Positions 1 through 7,348 are shown, counted from the stretch's first letter. The stretch: 21,885 nt of DNA from F23-D06 sp002392325 (GCA_946624065.1 CAMORT010000041.1:1-21885), one strand, 5' to 3'. Numbers and translations are program-made. Notes: generated by a model not told the origin, from the sequence alone.

Positions 1-474
1 GGATTTGTGGTTGAAAACCACTTCCAAGGCGAATTTGGAGAGGCGTGCCTCGATATAACGGGGGGCGGCGGCTGGGTCGCCGGTGAGGATGTTGCCCCAG
101 TTTCCTTGGGTGTCGATGAGCAGTTTCTTCTGTCCCAACTGCACCAAGGCGCCACCGATGGACTGGTCACCGTGCGGGTGGTATTTCATGGTGTTGCCCA
201 CGATGTTGGCCACCTTGTTGTACCGCCCGTCCTCCAGCTCGTCCATGGAGTGCAGGATACGGCGCTGCACCGGTTTCAATCCGTCGTAAACATCCGGAAA
301 AGCACGGTCCAGAATGACATACGAAGCGTAGTCCAAGTACCATTCGCGGTACATGGTCTGCGCGAAAATGACTTTATGGAGATCCGAAGTCTCGGAGCCC
401 GTAACATCTTTAGAATCAGTAGGTATGATGTCCTCTTTTTCGGAATCGAGGAGGTCGTCTTTTTTATCTGACAT
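1..474 (-). CDS. parC: DNA topoisomerase IV subunit A, N-terminal part (cut by window edge)
   Basis: This is the first 158 codons of a type IIA topoisomerase A subunit; the rest lies left of the window. The A subunit cuts and rejoins DNA through a tyrosine and, with ParE, decatenates chromosomes. Reading from the ATG at 474, the winged-helix core is clear: DGLKPVQRRIL (about 64-74), KYHPHGD (97-103), DTQGNWGN (121-128) and the active-site segment PRYIEARLSKF, with catalytic Tyr at residue 140. The DTQGNWGN and APRYIEARLSKF wording matches my memory of Bacteroidota ParC rather than GyrA. The N-terminus is acidic, lysine-rich and poorly conserved (residues 1-30). The positions matching the E. 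coli GyrA quinolone hot spots Ser83 and Asp87 are Gln104 and Gly108. A -7 box (495-502) lies about 20 nt upstream of the start, so it probably has its own promoter. GyrA is the alternative name; the family call is very firm. Confidence 0.93.
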   Translation of the reverse strand, partial: MSDKKDDLLDSEKEDIIPTDSKDVTGSETSDLHKVIFAQTMYREWYLDYASYVILDRAFPDVYDGLKPVQRRILHSMDELEDGRYNKVANIVGNTMKYHPHGDQSIGGALVQLGQKKLLIDTQGNWGNILTGDPAAAPRYIEARLSKFALEVVFNHKS

Positions 475-494
475 AGGTTGGTTTTAATGGACCG

Positions 495-502
495 CAAAAA
501 TA
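495..502 (-). promoter_or_regulatory. Bacteroidota-type -7 box for parC
   Basis: On the minus strand the sequence reads TATTTTTG, an exact fit to the Bacteroidota -7 consensus TAnnTTTG, about 20 nt before the parC ATG. The 17-nt stretch around it (494-510) is identical to the one ahead of the tRNA nucleotidyltransferase gene (2445-2461). I see no good -33 TTTG. Confidence 0.6.
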
Positions 503-504
503 GT

Positions 505-537
505 AAAAAAGTGTGAAAAAGTAAAGGCGCTTTTCAC
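505..537 (-). terminator. Possible weak terminator after the lipoprotein gene
   Basis: Just after the stop codon of the lipoprotein gene, the minus strand has GTGAAAA (537-531), an 11-nt loop, TTTTCAC (519-513), and soon after it a run of six T (510-505). The stem is short and A/T-rich, so termination may be leaky. The T-run abuts the parC -7 box. Confidence 0.35.
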
Positions 538-539
538 TT

Positions 540-959
540 TCAGTTATTCATGTTTTCATACATGATGTCAACGGCGGCTGGGTCAGGAATTGTCGTGGTA
601 TCTGTGGTGACCAATTCGTTTTTCTGCTTGGTAATGATGGCGTTGGCTTCATTCAGGATCTTTTCCGCCATATCCTCGTCGCCAAAATAGTATTGTATGG
701 ATGTGTTGAACTGTTCGCGGGTGACCTGGTAGCGGTCGAACATGTCCTTGTAGTATGCTTTTGTGCTTTCAAAACGGTTGACCGTATCGGCAGGATTGTA
801 TCCCACCATATTCTCGATGACAAAACATTCGGCCACCATCTTCACGATGGTGTTACGGGGGATAAGTTTTTCGGGTTTTTCCTGAACCTGTTTCTTATGA
901 CAACCGGTTGCGAGTGCCATAAGCGGAATGATCAATATCCAAATGATGATTTTTTTCAT
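540..959 (-). CDS. DUF4296-like lipoprotein
   Basis: Protein of 139 residues with a lipoprotein signal: basic MKK, a hydrophobic stretch, and a lipobox ending LATGC with Cys20 as the lipidation site. It is therefore probably anchored in a membrane facing the periplasm. The body (about 30-115) reads EKLIPRNTIVKMVAECFVIE..., followed by tyrosine-rich helices and YYFGDEDMAEKIL. This resembles DUF4296, a helical domain common in Bacteroidota lipoproteins and of unknown function. Its ATG overlaps the stop codon of the upstream tRNA nucleotidyltransferase (ATGA, 959-956), so the two are very likely translationally coupled. That coupling does not establish a shared function. I see no catalytic motif. 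The DUF match is from memory; the lipoprotein nature is read directly. Confidence 0.75.
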   Translation of the reverse strand: MKKIIIWILIIPLMALATGCHKKQVQEKPEKLIPRNTIVKMVAECFVIENMVGYNPADTVNRFESTKAYYKDMFDRYQVTREQFNTSIQYYFGDEDMAEKILNEANAIITKQKNELVTTDTTTIPDPAAVDIMYENMNN

Positions 960-2476
960 AGCAGTTCTTCCGGTTTGTTAACGGTTTGATATCCAAGTTT
1001 TTCGCCTTCTTCGATCATGCGTTGCAGAGCGGCGGGGCGGGAGTTCTCAATCTCCCCGTCCAGTATGGCGTCGCAGACGGCGTCTTTGATGATGCCGATG
1101 TCCTTGCAGGGGCGCATGTCAAAGGTGCGCATGATATCTTGGCCGTCGAATGGCGGCCGCCAGTTGCGGAGTTTGTCTTTTTCCTCAATCTCGCGCATTT
1201 TCTCGCGCACTTTGGCGAAATTCTGGAAGCAGCGGGTTATTTTGGCGGAGTTTTTGGAAGTCACATCGGCGTGGCAGAGCATCATGAGGTCGTCAATGTC
1301 GTCGCCGGCCTCGAAGAGCAGGCGTCGCACGGCGGAGTCGGTGATGGTGTCCTCCACCAGCGCGATGGGGCGAAGGTGCAGACCGACGAGCTTTTGCACA
1401 TATTTCATCTTCTCGTTGTTGGGCATGTGCAGCCGGCGGAAGATGCGGGCCACCATTTTCACGCCCACGGCATCGTGCCCGTGGAAAGTCCAACCCACAA
1501 CGGGGTCGAAACGTTTGGTGACCGGTTTCGCGATGTCGTGCAGCAGCGCAGCCCATTCCAGCCATACATTGGGTGTCTCGCTGGCCATGGCCACATTGTC
1601 CACCACCTCCATGGTGTGCAGGAAGTTGTCCTTGTGCCCCTTCCCGTTGATGAACTCCACACCTTGAAGCGCGATGAGTTCAGGCAGGAACTTGTCCAAC
1701 AACTTGCTTTCTTCAAGCATCTTAAGTCCTCGTGACGGGCGCAGGCAGGCAAGAATCTTGTTGAGTTCCTCCACAATCCGCTCGCTGGAGATGATCTCCA
1801 AACGGTAGGCGTTGCGTTTGATGGCCTCGAATGTTTCCGGATAGATGTCGAAGTTCAGTTGTGTGGCGAAGCGCACGGCGCGCATCATGCGCAGCGGGTC
1901 GTCGGAAAAGGTCTTGTCAGGGTCGCAGGGGGTTCGGATGATCTTGCGTTTGATGTCTTCGATGCCGTTGAACGGGTCAATCAGCTCGTAAGCATGGGGC
2001 CCGTTGAGCGCGATGGCCATGGCGTTGATGGTGAAGTCGCGGCGCATCTGGTCGTCTTCCAGGGTGCCGTCCTCCACCACGGGTTTGCGCGAGTCGTGGC
2101 TGTAGGACTCCTTGCGCGCCCCCACGAATTCGATGACGCAACCCTCGTAGTTGAACTGGGCGGTGCCGAAGTTGCGATAGACATTCACATGCAGGTCGGG
2201 GTCGATGAGCGCGGCGGTCTGTTTGGCCAGCTCGATGCCACTGCCCACGGTCACAATGTCAATATCGGTGTTGTGGCGGCGCATAATGATGTCGCGCACC
2301 ACACCGCCCACCACAAACGCTTCGCAACCCATGGCGTCTGCCGCCTGGGCCACCAGCGCATATATGGGATGCTGTAAATCCTGCTTATATTTTTTTGTGG
2401 TATCGCTCAAATCCGATAGGTCTTTAATTACTTTTGTGAAACCTGCAAAAATAGTAAAAAAATCGGTAATGGCCAC
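956..2476 (-). CDS. CCA-adding tRNA nucleotidyltransferase / poly(A) polymerase family, with HD domain
   Basis: Enzyme of the class II nucleotidyltransferase family that adds or repairs the 3' CCA end of tRNAs in the cytoplasm. Motifs in order, numbered from the ATG at 2476: FVVGGVVRD (about 54-62), the catalytic metal-binding DID at Asp71/Asp73, RRDFTINAMA (145-154), DPLRMMRAVRFA (193-204), and a C-terminal HD domain with LLHDIAK (His313/Asp314). The DPLRMMRAVRF motif and HD domain are typical of Bacteroidota CCA enzymes. The start is doubtful: the ATG at 2476 lies upstream of a -7 box (2446-2453), and the first 30 or so residues have no family similarity that I recognise. A TTG at 2410 (giving about 484 residues) may be the true start. 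The stop overlaps the next gene (ATGA). The gene lies 6 nt after the PNGase-like gene, so readthrough transcription is also possible. Confidence 0.92.
   Translation of the reverse strand: MAITDFFTIFAGFTKVIKDLSDLSDTTKKYKQDLQHPIYALVAQAADAMGCEAFVVGGVVRDIIMRRHNTDIDIVTVGSGIELAKQTAALIDPDLHVNVYRNFGTAQFNYEGCVIEFVGARKESYSHDSRKPVVEDGTLEDDQMRRDFTINAMAIALNGPHAYELIDPFNGIEDIKRKIIRTPCDPDKTFSDDPLRMMRAVRFATQLNFDIYPETFEAIKRNAYRLEIISSERIVEELNKILACLRPSRGLKMLEESKLLDKFLPELIALQGVEFINGKGHKDNFLHTMEVVDNVAMASETPNVWLEWAALLHDIAKPVTKRFDPVVGWTFHGHDAVGVKMVARIFRRLHMPNNEKMKYVQKLVGLHLRPIALVEDTITDSAVRRLLFEAGDDIDDLMMLCHADVTSKNSAKITRCFQNFAKVREKMREIEEKDKLRNWRPPFDGQDIMRTFDMRPCKDIGIIKDAVCDAILDGEIENSRPAALQRMIEEGEKLGYQTVNKPEELL
2446..2453 (-). 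promoter_or_regulatory. -7 box inside the nominal 5' end of the tRNA nucleotidyltransferase gene
   Basis: The minus strand reads TATTTTTG, matching TAnnTTTG, inside a 17-nt stretch identical to the parC promoter (2445-2461 against 494-510). It lies downstream of the longest-frame ATG (2476) and about 36 nt upstream of an in-frame TTG (2410), which argues for the later start. Confidence 0.55.
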
Positions 2477-2482
2477 TATTTG

Positions 2483-4177
2483 CTACTGATTCAGCTCAAA
2501 AGTGCCGATTAGGGCACCCGATACGCTCCAGGAACTGAAACTGCCTCCCTCGGGCTCCCCTTGCGGAATGGCGATGGTCATGGTGTGCTTGCCCGGAGTC
2601 AGTCCGGAAAAGTCAAAATATACCGGTTGTGTGGCAGTGCCCGGACACCAGCCGGAACGGGAATAATCGGAACTGGACATGCCATTCCAGAAATTGCCGG
2701 AGGCGGGATTCGAGGTTCTGTAGGTGCCGCAGTCCCCGCGCCAAGGCGTATATCGGTACTGGGGAACACCGTCAATCAAAATGGTGTTCTCTTTGGGAAC
2801 AAACTCATCGCCAGTGTCCCAACCCCCATGTCCTGTTGATATGTATCTCAATTTGAGCTCTTTACAGTGCAATGGCACATAAAAGTCCACCGTAAGACTG
2901 TCGGTGCGGAAGAGTTTGCCGTAGTTCTGTCCCGCCATCTCCATGACATTGCAGGTGTTGAAAAGCGGCAGCAACATGGCGAGGGTGCTGTCCGAATATC
3001 CCCAATGATCATCTTCAGGATATGCTTTCAGCGTGAGCGATAATTTATGCCCGCCCGCATCGTAATTGCCGATGAAAGCCCCGATATACACATCGCCTTG
3101 TAACAGTGGACTCAAATCGCTGATATCCTGCTTGTAATAAACCTGGTCAGCCCATTTCTGATCCGGCAAAGAACGGTATTGGTTATATTGCCGTACCCCA
3201 AACGGAGTGAAAAAACGCATGATTTCCACTGGGGGTTGGTAGGCCTTGGTGGTCACCATACCCTGATACCGCTCTCCTGAACGGTCGGTGAAGTAGGGGA
3301 GCACCTCGATGCTGTCGCGGAAGGCGTTCAACATGCTGTTCCGCACATTGGCGGGAATGATGAACACGGATCCGGTCCGGTCGTAGGCGTCGCCATTGGA
3401 GTACTCGGTGACTTCAGCAAATAACCGGTAGTGCTCTGGCAACCGTGTCATATCCACTCTTTTAAGAATGACGGTGCCGTTGGCCACATGATATACCGTA
3501 TCGTAGTCAAATTGGGTAGGTTTGGGGAGTTTGGGATTGAAGCAGATCTGTTCCTCTTCAAAAATCGGCAAAGTGATGATGAGCTTGTCTTTTTCCAACT
3601 GGTTCAATTCAGCGGAGGTTTTCTTCTCCCCGAATTGATTGGGCAATATTTCGGTGATGGATTTGTCCTTTGTGGCGGTTGCCAATTCCATCACGGCATT
3701 GCCGTTGCGCAAGTATTTCACCAGTACACCTGACAGGTTGGCGAAACCCGAAATCGGAGTGGCCTGGAATCTCAAATCTTCTGTTGTCCATAATTCTATC
3801 TTGTTGGAAAACAAAACGATAGAATATTTTGTGCAATTATATCCGTTTACTTTCTCTTTGCCTTCTTGTTTGAATTCATAGTCTTTTCGAATCGAACTGC
3901 TGAAAAAATACTTCTCATCGTCATGATAGAAGAGTTGGGTGATGACGGTATCTTGGCTGTAGTCGATGTAGGTGAAATGTTGGGCCATGCCGGGAATGGG
4001 GTTTTCCACGGGTTTATCGCCATTTTGGATTTTAATCTGCTTTCCCTTTTGCAGCACTTCCGTGCGGGAGGTGTCGCTTCCGCCGATGGAGTATGATTTG
4101 TATTGCAGACGGTATTGCGCCGAAGCGGTGGAAAGAAGTAAGGCGATGCCGATGGAAATAAGGATATGCTTTTTCAT
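2483..4177 (-). CDS. Secreted peptide-N-glycosidase F-like amidase (PNGase F-II type)
   Basis: Predicted secreted enzyme that would release N-linked glycans by cleaving the glycan-asparagine amide bond. Signal peptide at residues 1-20 (MKKHILISIGIALLLSTASA, ending before Gln21). Residues about 21-200 form an extra beta-rich N-terminal domain resembling GLPGLI/DUF4412-like modules and, in position, the bowl-like domain of PNGase F-II. The two-domain PNGase F core follows. GDAYDRTGSVFII (263-274) aligns by eye with CDEWDRYANVYV of Elizabethkingia PNGase F, placing Asp266 at catalytic Asp60. EIMRFFTPFGV (318-328) matches EIGRFITPYWV. GDEF places Glu458 at Glu206. SGWCPGTATQPVYF (508-521) matches AGWCPGMAVPTRID. 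The third key residue, Glu118, is not obvious; the matching stretch reads YIGAFIG. The gene lies 25 nt after the chorismate synthase gene and probably shares its transcript. Family call strong, activity inferred. Confidence 0.86.
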   Translation of the reverse strand: MKKHILISIGIALLLSTASAQYRLQYKSYSIGGSDTSRTEVLQKGKQIKIQNGDKPVENPIPGMAQHFTYIDYSQDTVITQLFYHDDEKYFFSSSIRKDYEFKQEGKEKVNGYNCTKYSIVLFSNKIELWTTEDLRFQATPISGFANLSGVLVKYLRNGNAVMELATATKDKSITEILPNQFGEKKTSAELNQLEKDKLIITLPIFEEEQICFNPKLPKPTQFDYDTVYHVANGTVILKRVDMTRLPEHYRLFAEVTEYSNGDAYDRTGSVFIIPANVRNSMLNAFRDSIEVLPYFTDRSGERYQGMVTTKAYQPPVEIMRFFTPFGVRQYNQYRSLPDQKWADQVYYKQDISDLSPLLQGDVYIGAFIGNYDAGGHKLSLTLKAYPEDDHWGYSDSTLAMLLPLFNTCNVMEMAGQNYGKLFRTDSLTVDFYVPLHCKELKLRYISTGHGGWDTGDEFVPKENTILIDGVPQYRYTPWRGDCGTYRTSNPASGNFWNGMSSSDYSRSGWCPGTATQPVYFDFSGLTPGKHTMTIAIPQGEPEGGSFSSWSVSGALIGTFELNQ

Positions 4178-4202
4178 AAATATTTGATTTTCAAAATGAT
4201 AT

Positions 4203-5153
4203 TTACTTTTTGGTCAATAGGATAAAATCCAGAACCACCATGGCGGCCATGGCTTCTACCACAGGCAGCACGCGTGGTGCCACGCACAGGTCGTTGCGGT
4301 TGGAACCCTTATAGACGGCAGGATTCCCGTCAAAGTCGATAGTGTTCTGGTCGAAGCGCACCGAAGGGATGGGTTTGAAGGCCACGGAGAAACAGACATC
4401 CTCGCCGTTGGTGATGCCGCCTTGCACGCCGCCGTCGTGGTTGGTCTTGAAGGAGAAGTCAGGGTTTTGCAGGTCGTTGTATTCGCTGCCGCACATGTTG
4501 GCGGCCTCGAAGCCCTTGCCGATTTCGAATCCCTTGGCGGCGTTGATGGACATCATGGCGTATGCGAGGCGGGCGGAGAACTTGTCATATACGGGTTCGC
4601 CCAGTCCGGCGGGCAGGCCATGGATGCGGCATTGCACGAGTGCGCCCACGCTGTCGCCCTCGCGCGCGGGCGTGGCTGTGCGCATGGTTTCAGCGGCTAT
4701 CTCGATACCCTGTTTTCGCAAAACCATCTTGGCGATGGCGCCCGCCACCACACGGCAGGCAGTCTGTCGCGCCGAAGCGCGACCGTTTAACTCGTTGTCA
4801 CGGTTCCCATATTTCTTAAAGTAGGTATAGGAAACATGTGACGGCTTGATAACATGACGGTTATCCTCGATTACCTGAATATCTTGATTAGGTATCTGAA
4901 AACGGATGGGCTCGCCTGTGGCCTTGTGGTTTTCATCTATTCCCGACAGGAAAATGACAGGGTCTTTCTCGCGGCGTTGGGTGCTTTCGGCGCTTCGATT
5001 TGGCGAGCGGCGGGCCATCTCGCTTTGGATGAAATCGAAATCGATAGGTGTCCCTTTGGGACAACCCTCAATCGCCCCTTCCAGAAAGGGATCATGTGTG
5101 CCGCCCGTATCGGTGAGCTTGTAGATGATTCCGAAAGTGTCTGTTATCGTCAT
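4203..5153 (-). CDS. aroC: Chorismate synthase, short divergent form
   Basis: Family member of the last shikimate-pathway enzyme, which converts EPSP to chorismate using reduced FMN. I chose the ATG at 5153 (MTITDTFGIIYKL) because it matches the usual family start. A frame extension to 5240 only reads through the neighbouring gene. The result is 316 residues, against about 350-360 usually. Recognisable blocks: His20 in GGTHDP (usually GESHG), QSEMARRSPNRSA (43-55), KPSHVSYTYFKKYG with His106, NGRASARQTACRVVAGAIA (123-141), GLGEPVYDKF (183-192), NHDGGVQGGITNGE (238-251) and VAPRVLPVVEAMAA (291-304). Both conserved histidines remain. However, RDYRGGGRSSARET has become RDNELNGRASARQT, and about 35 residues are missing near 150-165. 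It starts 7 nt after the SDR stop, so the two are cotranscribed. It could be an unusual working enzyme or a drifting paralog. Confidence 0.85.
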   Translation of the reverse strand: MTITDTFGIIYKLTDTGGTHDPFLEGAIEGCPKGTPIDFDFIQSEMARRSPNRSAESTQRREKDPVIFLSGIDENHKATGEPIRFQIPNQDIQVIEDNRHVIKPSHVSYTYFKKYGNRDNELNGRASARQTACRVVAGAIAKMVLRKQGIEIAAETMRTATPAREGDSVGALVQCRIHGLPAGLGEPVYDKFSARLAYAMMSINAAKGFEIGKGFEAANMCGSEYNDLQNPDFSFKTNHDGGVQGGITNGEDVCFSVAFKPIPSVRFDQNTIDFDGNPAVYKGSNRNDLCVAPRVLPVVEAMAAMVVLDFILLTKK

Positions 5154-5160
5154 TGTCCTA

Positions 5161-5961
5161 CTACATTGGCTTGATTTTCCGAGCCAGTTTGGCGCACAGT
5201 CCCGGGAAGAAGCGCTTGATGTGGGCCATGATGAGTTCACCGCTGCCTACGAGTTTCTCGCGTTTTTCCTTGGCGATTGCTTTGAAGATGATTCGGGAGG
5301 CCTTCTCGGCGGTGATGCCGCCCGCTTGGCCCGCGTCCATCTTGCCGTGCTGCCGTCCGTCTTTTTCCAAGGAGTTGACGGAGATGTTGGTCTGCACGCG
5401 CCCGGGAGTCAGGATTGTTACCCGTATGCCGTCCTTGTAGTTCTCGGCAGCGATGGTTTCGAAGAATCCGTAAAGGGCGTGCTTGGCTGAGGAGTAGGCG
5501 CAGCGCAGCGGAAACCCGAATAACCCGGCAATGCTGGTGGTTACCGCCAGCTGGCCGCCGCCCTGTTCAATCATCTTGGGCAACACGGCTTTGGTAAGGA
5601 TGACCGGCGCGTAGAAGTCAATGTCCATCACCTTGCGGATGACGGCCATGTCAGTCTCCACGGTGGTGCCGCGCTGGCTGATGCCGGCGTTGTTGTAGAA
5701 AAGGTCGATGCGCCCGTAGGCGTTCAGCGCGTCCTGCGCGAGTTGCGGCAGCGCGTCGGTTTGCGAGAGGTCGAAGGGCAGGTTGGTTACGGTTTTGGCG
5801 CCCAGGCGCAGGCACTCCTCGCGCACCTGCTCCAGCAGGTCGGGCTCCAGCGCCGTGAGAATGAGCCGCGCACCCGCTTCAGCGAAGCGGAAGGCCACCT
5901 CTTTGCCCATGCCGGACGAGGTGCCCGTGATCCAGATAATCTTGTTAGAAAAGTCTTTCAT
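5161..5961 (-). CDS. Short-chain dehydrogenase/reductase (candidate 3-keto-lipid reductase)
   Basis: Classical SDR of 266 residues that reduces or oxidises an alcohol/ketone with NAD(P). The ATG at 5961 (MKDFSNKIIWITG) is preferred; an upstream in-frame start at 6009 would add only a low-complexity leader read from repeat DNA. Motifs: cofactor-binding TGTSSGMG (about 12-19), YNNAG in the middle, catalytic Ser in TTSIAG, and YSSAK (Tyr/Lys pair). The PGRVQTNIS and basic C-terminal FFPGLCAKLARKIK segments resemble the DHRS7-like SDRs common in Bacteroidota. The tail could contact membrane. Substrate is not determined by motifs. Because it is next to a cysteate synthase-like gene and an alpha-oxoamine synthase is in the same window, reduction of a 3-keto sphingoid or 3-dehydrocapnine intermediate is my best inference. 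Fold certain, substrate speculative. Confidence 0.85.
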   Translation of the reverse strand: MKDFSNKIIWITGTSSGMGKEVAFRFAEAGARLILTALEPDLLEQVREECLRLGAKTVTNLPFDLSQTDALPQLAQDALNAYGRIDLFYNNAGISQRGTTVETDMAVIRKVMDIDFYAPVILTKAVLPKMIEQGGGQLAVTTSIAGLFGFPLRCAYSSAKHALYGFFETIAAENYKDGIRVTILTPGRVQTNISVNSLEKDGRQHGKMDAGQAGGITAEKASRIIFKAIAKEKREKLVGSGELIMAHIKRFFPGLCAKLARKIKPM

Positions 5962-5980
5962 AAATGTTGGTGTGGCTATG

Positions 5981-6054
5981 GGTGCAAGAGGTGAAAGAGG
6001 AATATACACTCTTATACCACATGTACCTCATGTTCCTCTTGTACCACATGTACC
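5981..6054. repeat. Head-to-head arrays of a 9-nt repeat
   Basis: Three 9-nt units on the plus strand (5981-6007: GGTGCAAGA, GGTGAAAGA, GGAATATAC) face five on the minus strand (6054-6010: GGTACATGT, GGTACAAGA, GGAACATGA, GGTACATGT, GGTATAAGA). The arrays fill most of the 98-nt gap between the cysteate synthase-like gene and the SDR. The minus array starts 5 nt after the upstream stop codon. The two arrays are partly complementary and could form an imperfect hairpin in the transcript. Confidence 0.7.
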
Positions 6055-6059
6055 TAATT

Positions 6060-7286
6060 TTATTCGTCAATCATCTTCTTGAAGAAACTGGCCCTGGCTG
6101 CGCCTTCACCGGTGTTGAGGAGAACGGTTTCGCCGTTGCGGATCTGCCCCTCTTCCAGCGCTTTGTAGAAACCAGCGAAGCAGACGATGGAGGCGGGTCC
6201 GAGGTAGATGCCGCGCTCTTGCTTGACAATCTTGCCGTAGTGGGCCAACTCGCTCTCTTTCACCTGCAGGAAGGTGCCGCCGCTCTTGCGCACGATGGGC
6301 GCCACAATCGGGAACATGCCCGGGTTGCCGGCGGAGAGGATGGATACCATGGTCTGCGGATTCGGGATAACCGGATAGTTTTTCTCATATCCATCTGGGA
6401 ATCCGGCTTTTACCGCATTGTTCCAGCCCTGCACCATCGGGTCGCAGGTGTCTTGTTGGATGAGCAGCATTCGCGGCAGTTTGGTTTCCGGGAAGGTGGT
6501 TTGCAAATCACGGATGCCCTTGTCCAAGGCGATGGGGCCTGTGCCGCCCGCCACGGCCTGCACATACACATCGGGCATCTTGCCCAATTGGCGGAGAAAC
6601 TCGAACACCATGGTTTTCTTGGCCTCCACACGGATGGGGTCGATGTTGCCCGTGGAAATGAGCACATGGTTCTTCTCGTGGAAGTCGTTGGCCTCTTTCT
6701 TGGCATCGCCGTAGTTGCCGTCGCACACGATTACGGTCTGTCCGTAGGAACGGATGGCCTTCACCGTGTCCTCGCACGCGTCATGAGGCATGAAAACGGT
6801 GAATTTGATGCCGGCTTCGGCAAGATAACGGGCGTAAGCAGTGGCGGTGTTGCCGGTTGAGGCCACGCAGAATTCCTTCACACCGTTCTCTTTGAAAAGC
6901 GAGGCGGCTAGTGAGGCGGCAATGTCTTTGAAGGTGTTGCTGCCGCCGTTCAGGTCGTTGCGATAAACCATCACCTGACAGTCGATGCCGTATTTGTCTT
7001 TCGCTAACTTTTCCAGAAAATCCCATTCCTCAATCGGAATGGCGCCCTCACCGAAAGAGACAATGTTTTTCTTGTCCATAACGGGCAGGAAATCGAAATA
7101 ATGATAGAAGTTCTCGGGATGGTGCTCCGGTTTGGTAAGCTCCGTTATTTTATGATAATCAGCATTATACACCACATCGGCGCGTTTGCAGCCGCAAGGG
7201 CATTCCTGGTTCATCTTAAACCATGTGGCAAAATCGGGGATGACCTTGCCGCACTTGGTGCAGACTAATTTGTATTTATTCTCCAT
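6060..7286 (-). CDS. PLP-dependent cysteate synthase / threonine synthase-like enzyme
   Basis: Fold-type II PLP enzyme of 408 residues, cytosolic. It begins with a probable zinc ribbon: Cys9/Cys12 (CTKC) and Cys29/31/33 (CPCGC). The PLP lysine is Lys120 in GGSNTFKD; STGNTA (143-148) is the substrate loop; AGGTGP (246-251) binds PLP phosphate. The stretch KMPDVYVQAVAGGTGPIA, followed by LPRMLLIQQ and VQGWNNA, resembles my memory of the Methanosarcina cysteate synthase (KMPDHYFQAVGSGTGGISA..., YNAWQEG). That enzyme makes L-cysteate from O-phosphoserine and sulfite. The N-terminus differs from the usual Bacteroidota ThrC, which I recall as beginning with an MKYYSTN-like segment. It is the first gene of a minus-strand run (SDR, aroC, PNGase-like), with its own -7 box at 7313-7320. 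Threonine synthase is the main alternative. Confidence 0.7.
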   Translation of the reverse strand: MENKYKLVCTKCGKVIPDFATWFKMNQECPCGCKRADVVYNADYHKITELTKPEHHPENFYHYFDFLPVMDKKNIVSFGEGAIPIEEWDFLEKLAKDKYGIDCQVMVYRNDLNGGSNTFKDIAASLAASLFKENGVKEFCVASTGNTATAYARYLAEAGIKFTVFMPHDACEDTVKAIRSYGQTVIVCDGNYGDAKKEANDFHEKNHVLISTGNIDPIRVEAKKTMVFEFLRQLGKMPDVYVQAVAGGTGPIALDKGIRDLQTTFPETKLPRMLLIQQDTCDPMVQGWNNAVKAGFPDGYEKNYPVIPNPQTMVSILSAGNPGMFPIVAPIVRKSGGTFLQVKESELAHYGKIVKQERGIYLGPASIVCFAGFYKALEEGQIRNGETVLLNTGEGAARASFFKKMIDE

Positions 7287-7312
7287 AAAGCAGTTTTAAT
7301 TTTTTTAAAGTG

Positions 7313-7320
7313 CAAAAATA
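7313..7320 (-). promoter_or_regulatory. -7 box for the cysteate synthase-like gene
   Basis: The minus strand reads TATTTTTG (fits TAnnTTTG) about 26 nt upstream of the ATG at 7286, in an A/T-rich divergent intergenic region. No clear -33 element is visible. It would drive the minus-strand run toward aroC and the PNGase-like gene. Confidence 0.55.
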
Positions 7321-7348
7321 CAAAAAATGAATGATTGAGTTATTTTCT

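Noticed and set aside
986..2377. Long plus-strand open frames opposite the tRNA nucleotidyltransferase gene
   Set aside because: They are antisense shadows of a G+C-rich gene: His/Val/Gly-rich, without family motifs.
5154..5240. N-terminal extension of the chorismate synthase frame by 29 residues
   Set aside because: It reads through the end of the SDR gene in another frame, has no family similarity, and the usual family start is matched at 5153.
5962..6009. N-terminal extension of the SDR frame (16 residues rich in Pro)
   Set aside because: It is read partly from the 9-nt repeat arrays; MKDFSNKIIWITG is the normal SDR start.
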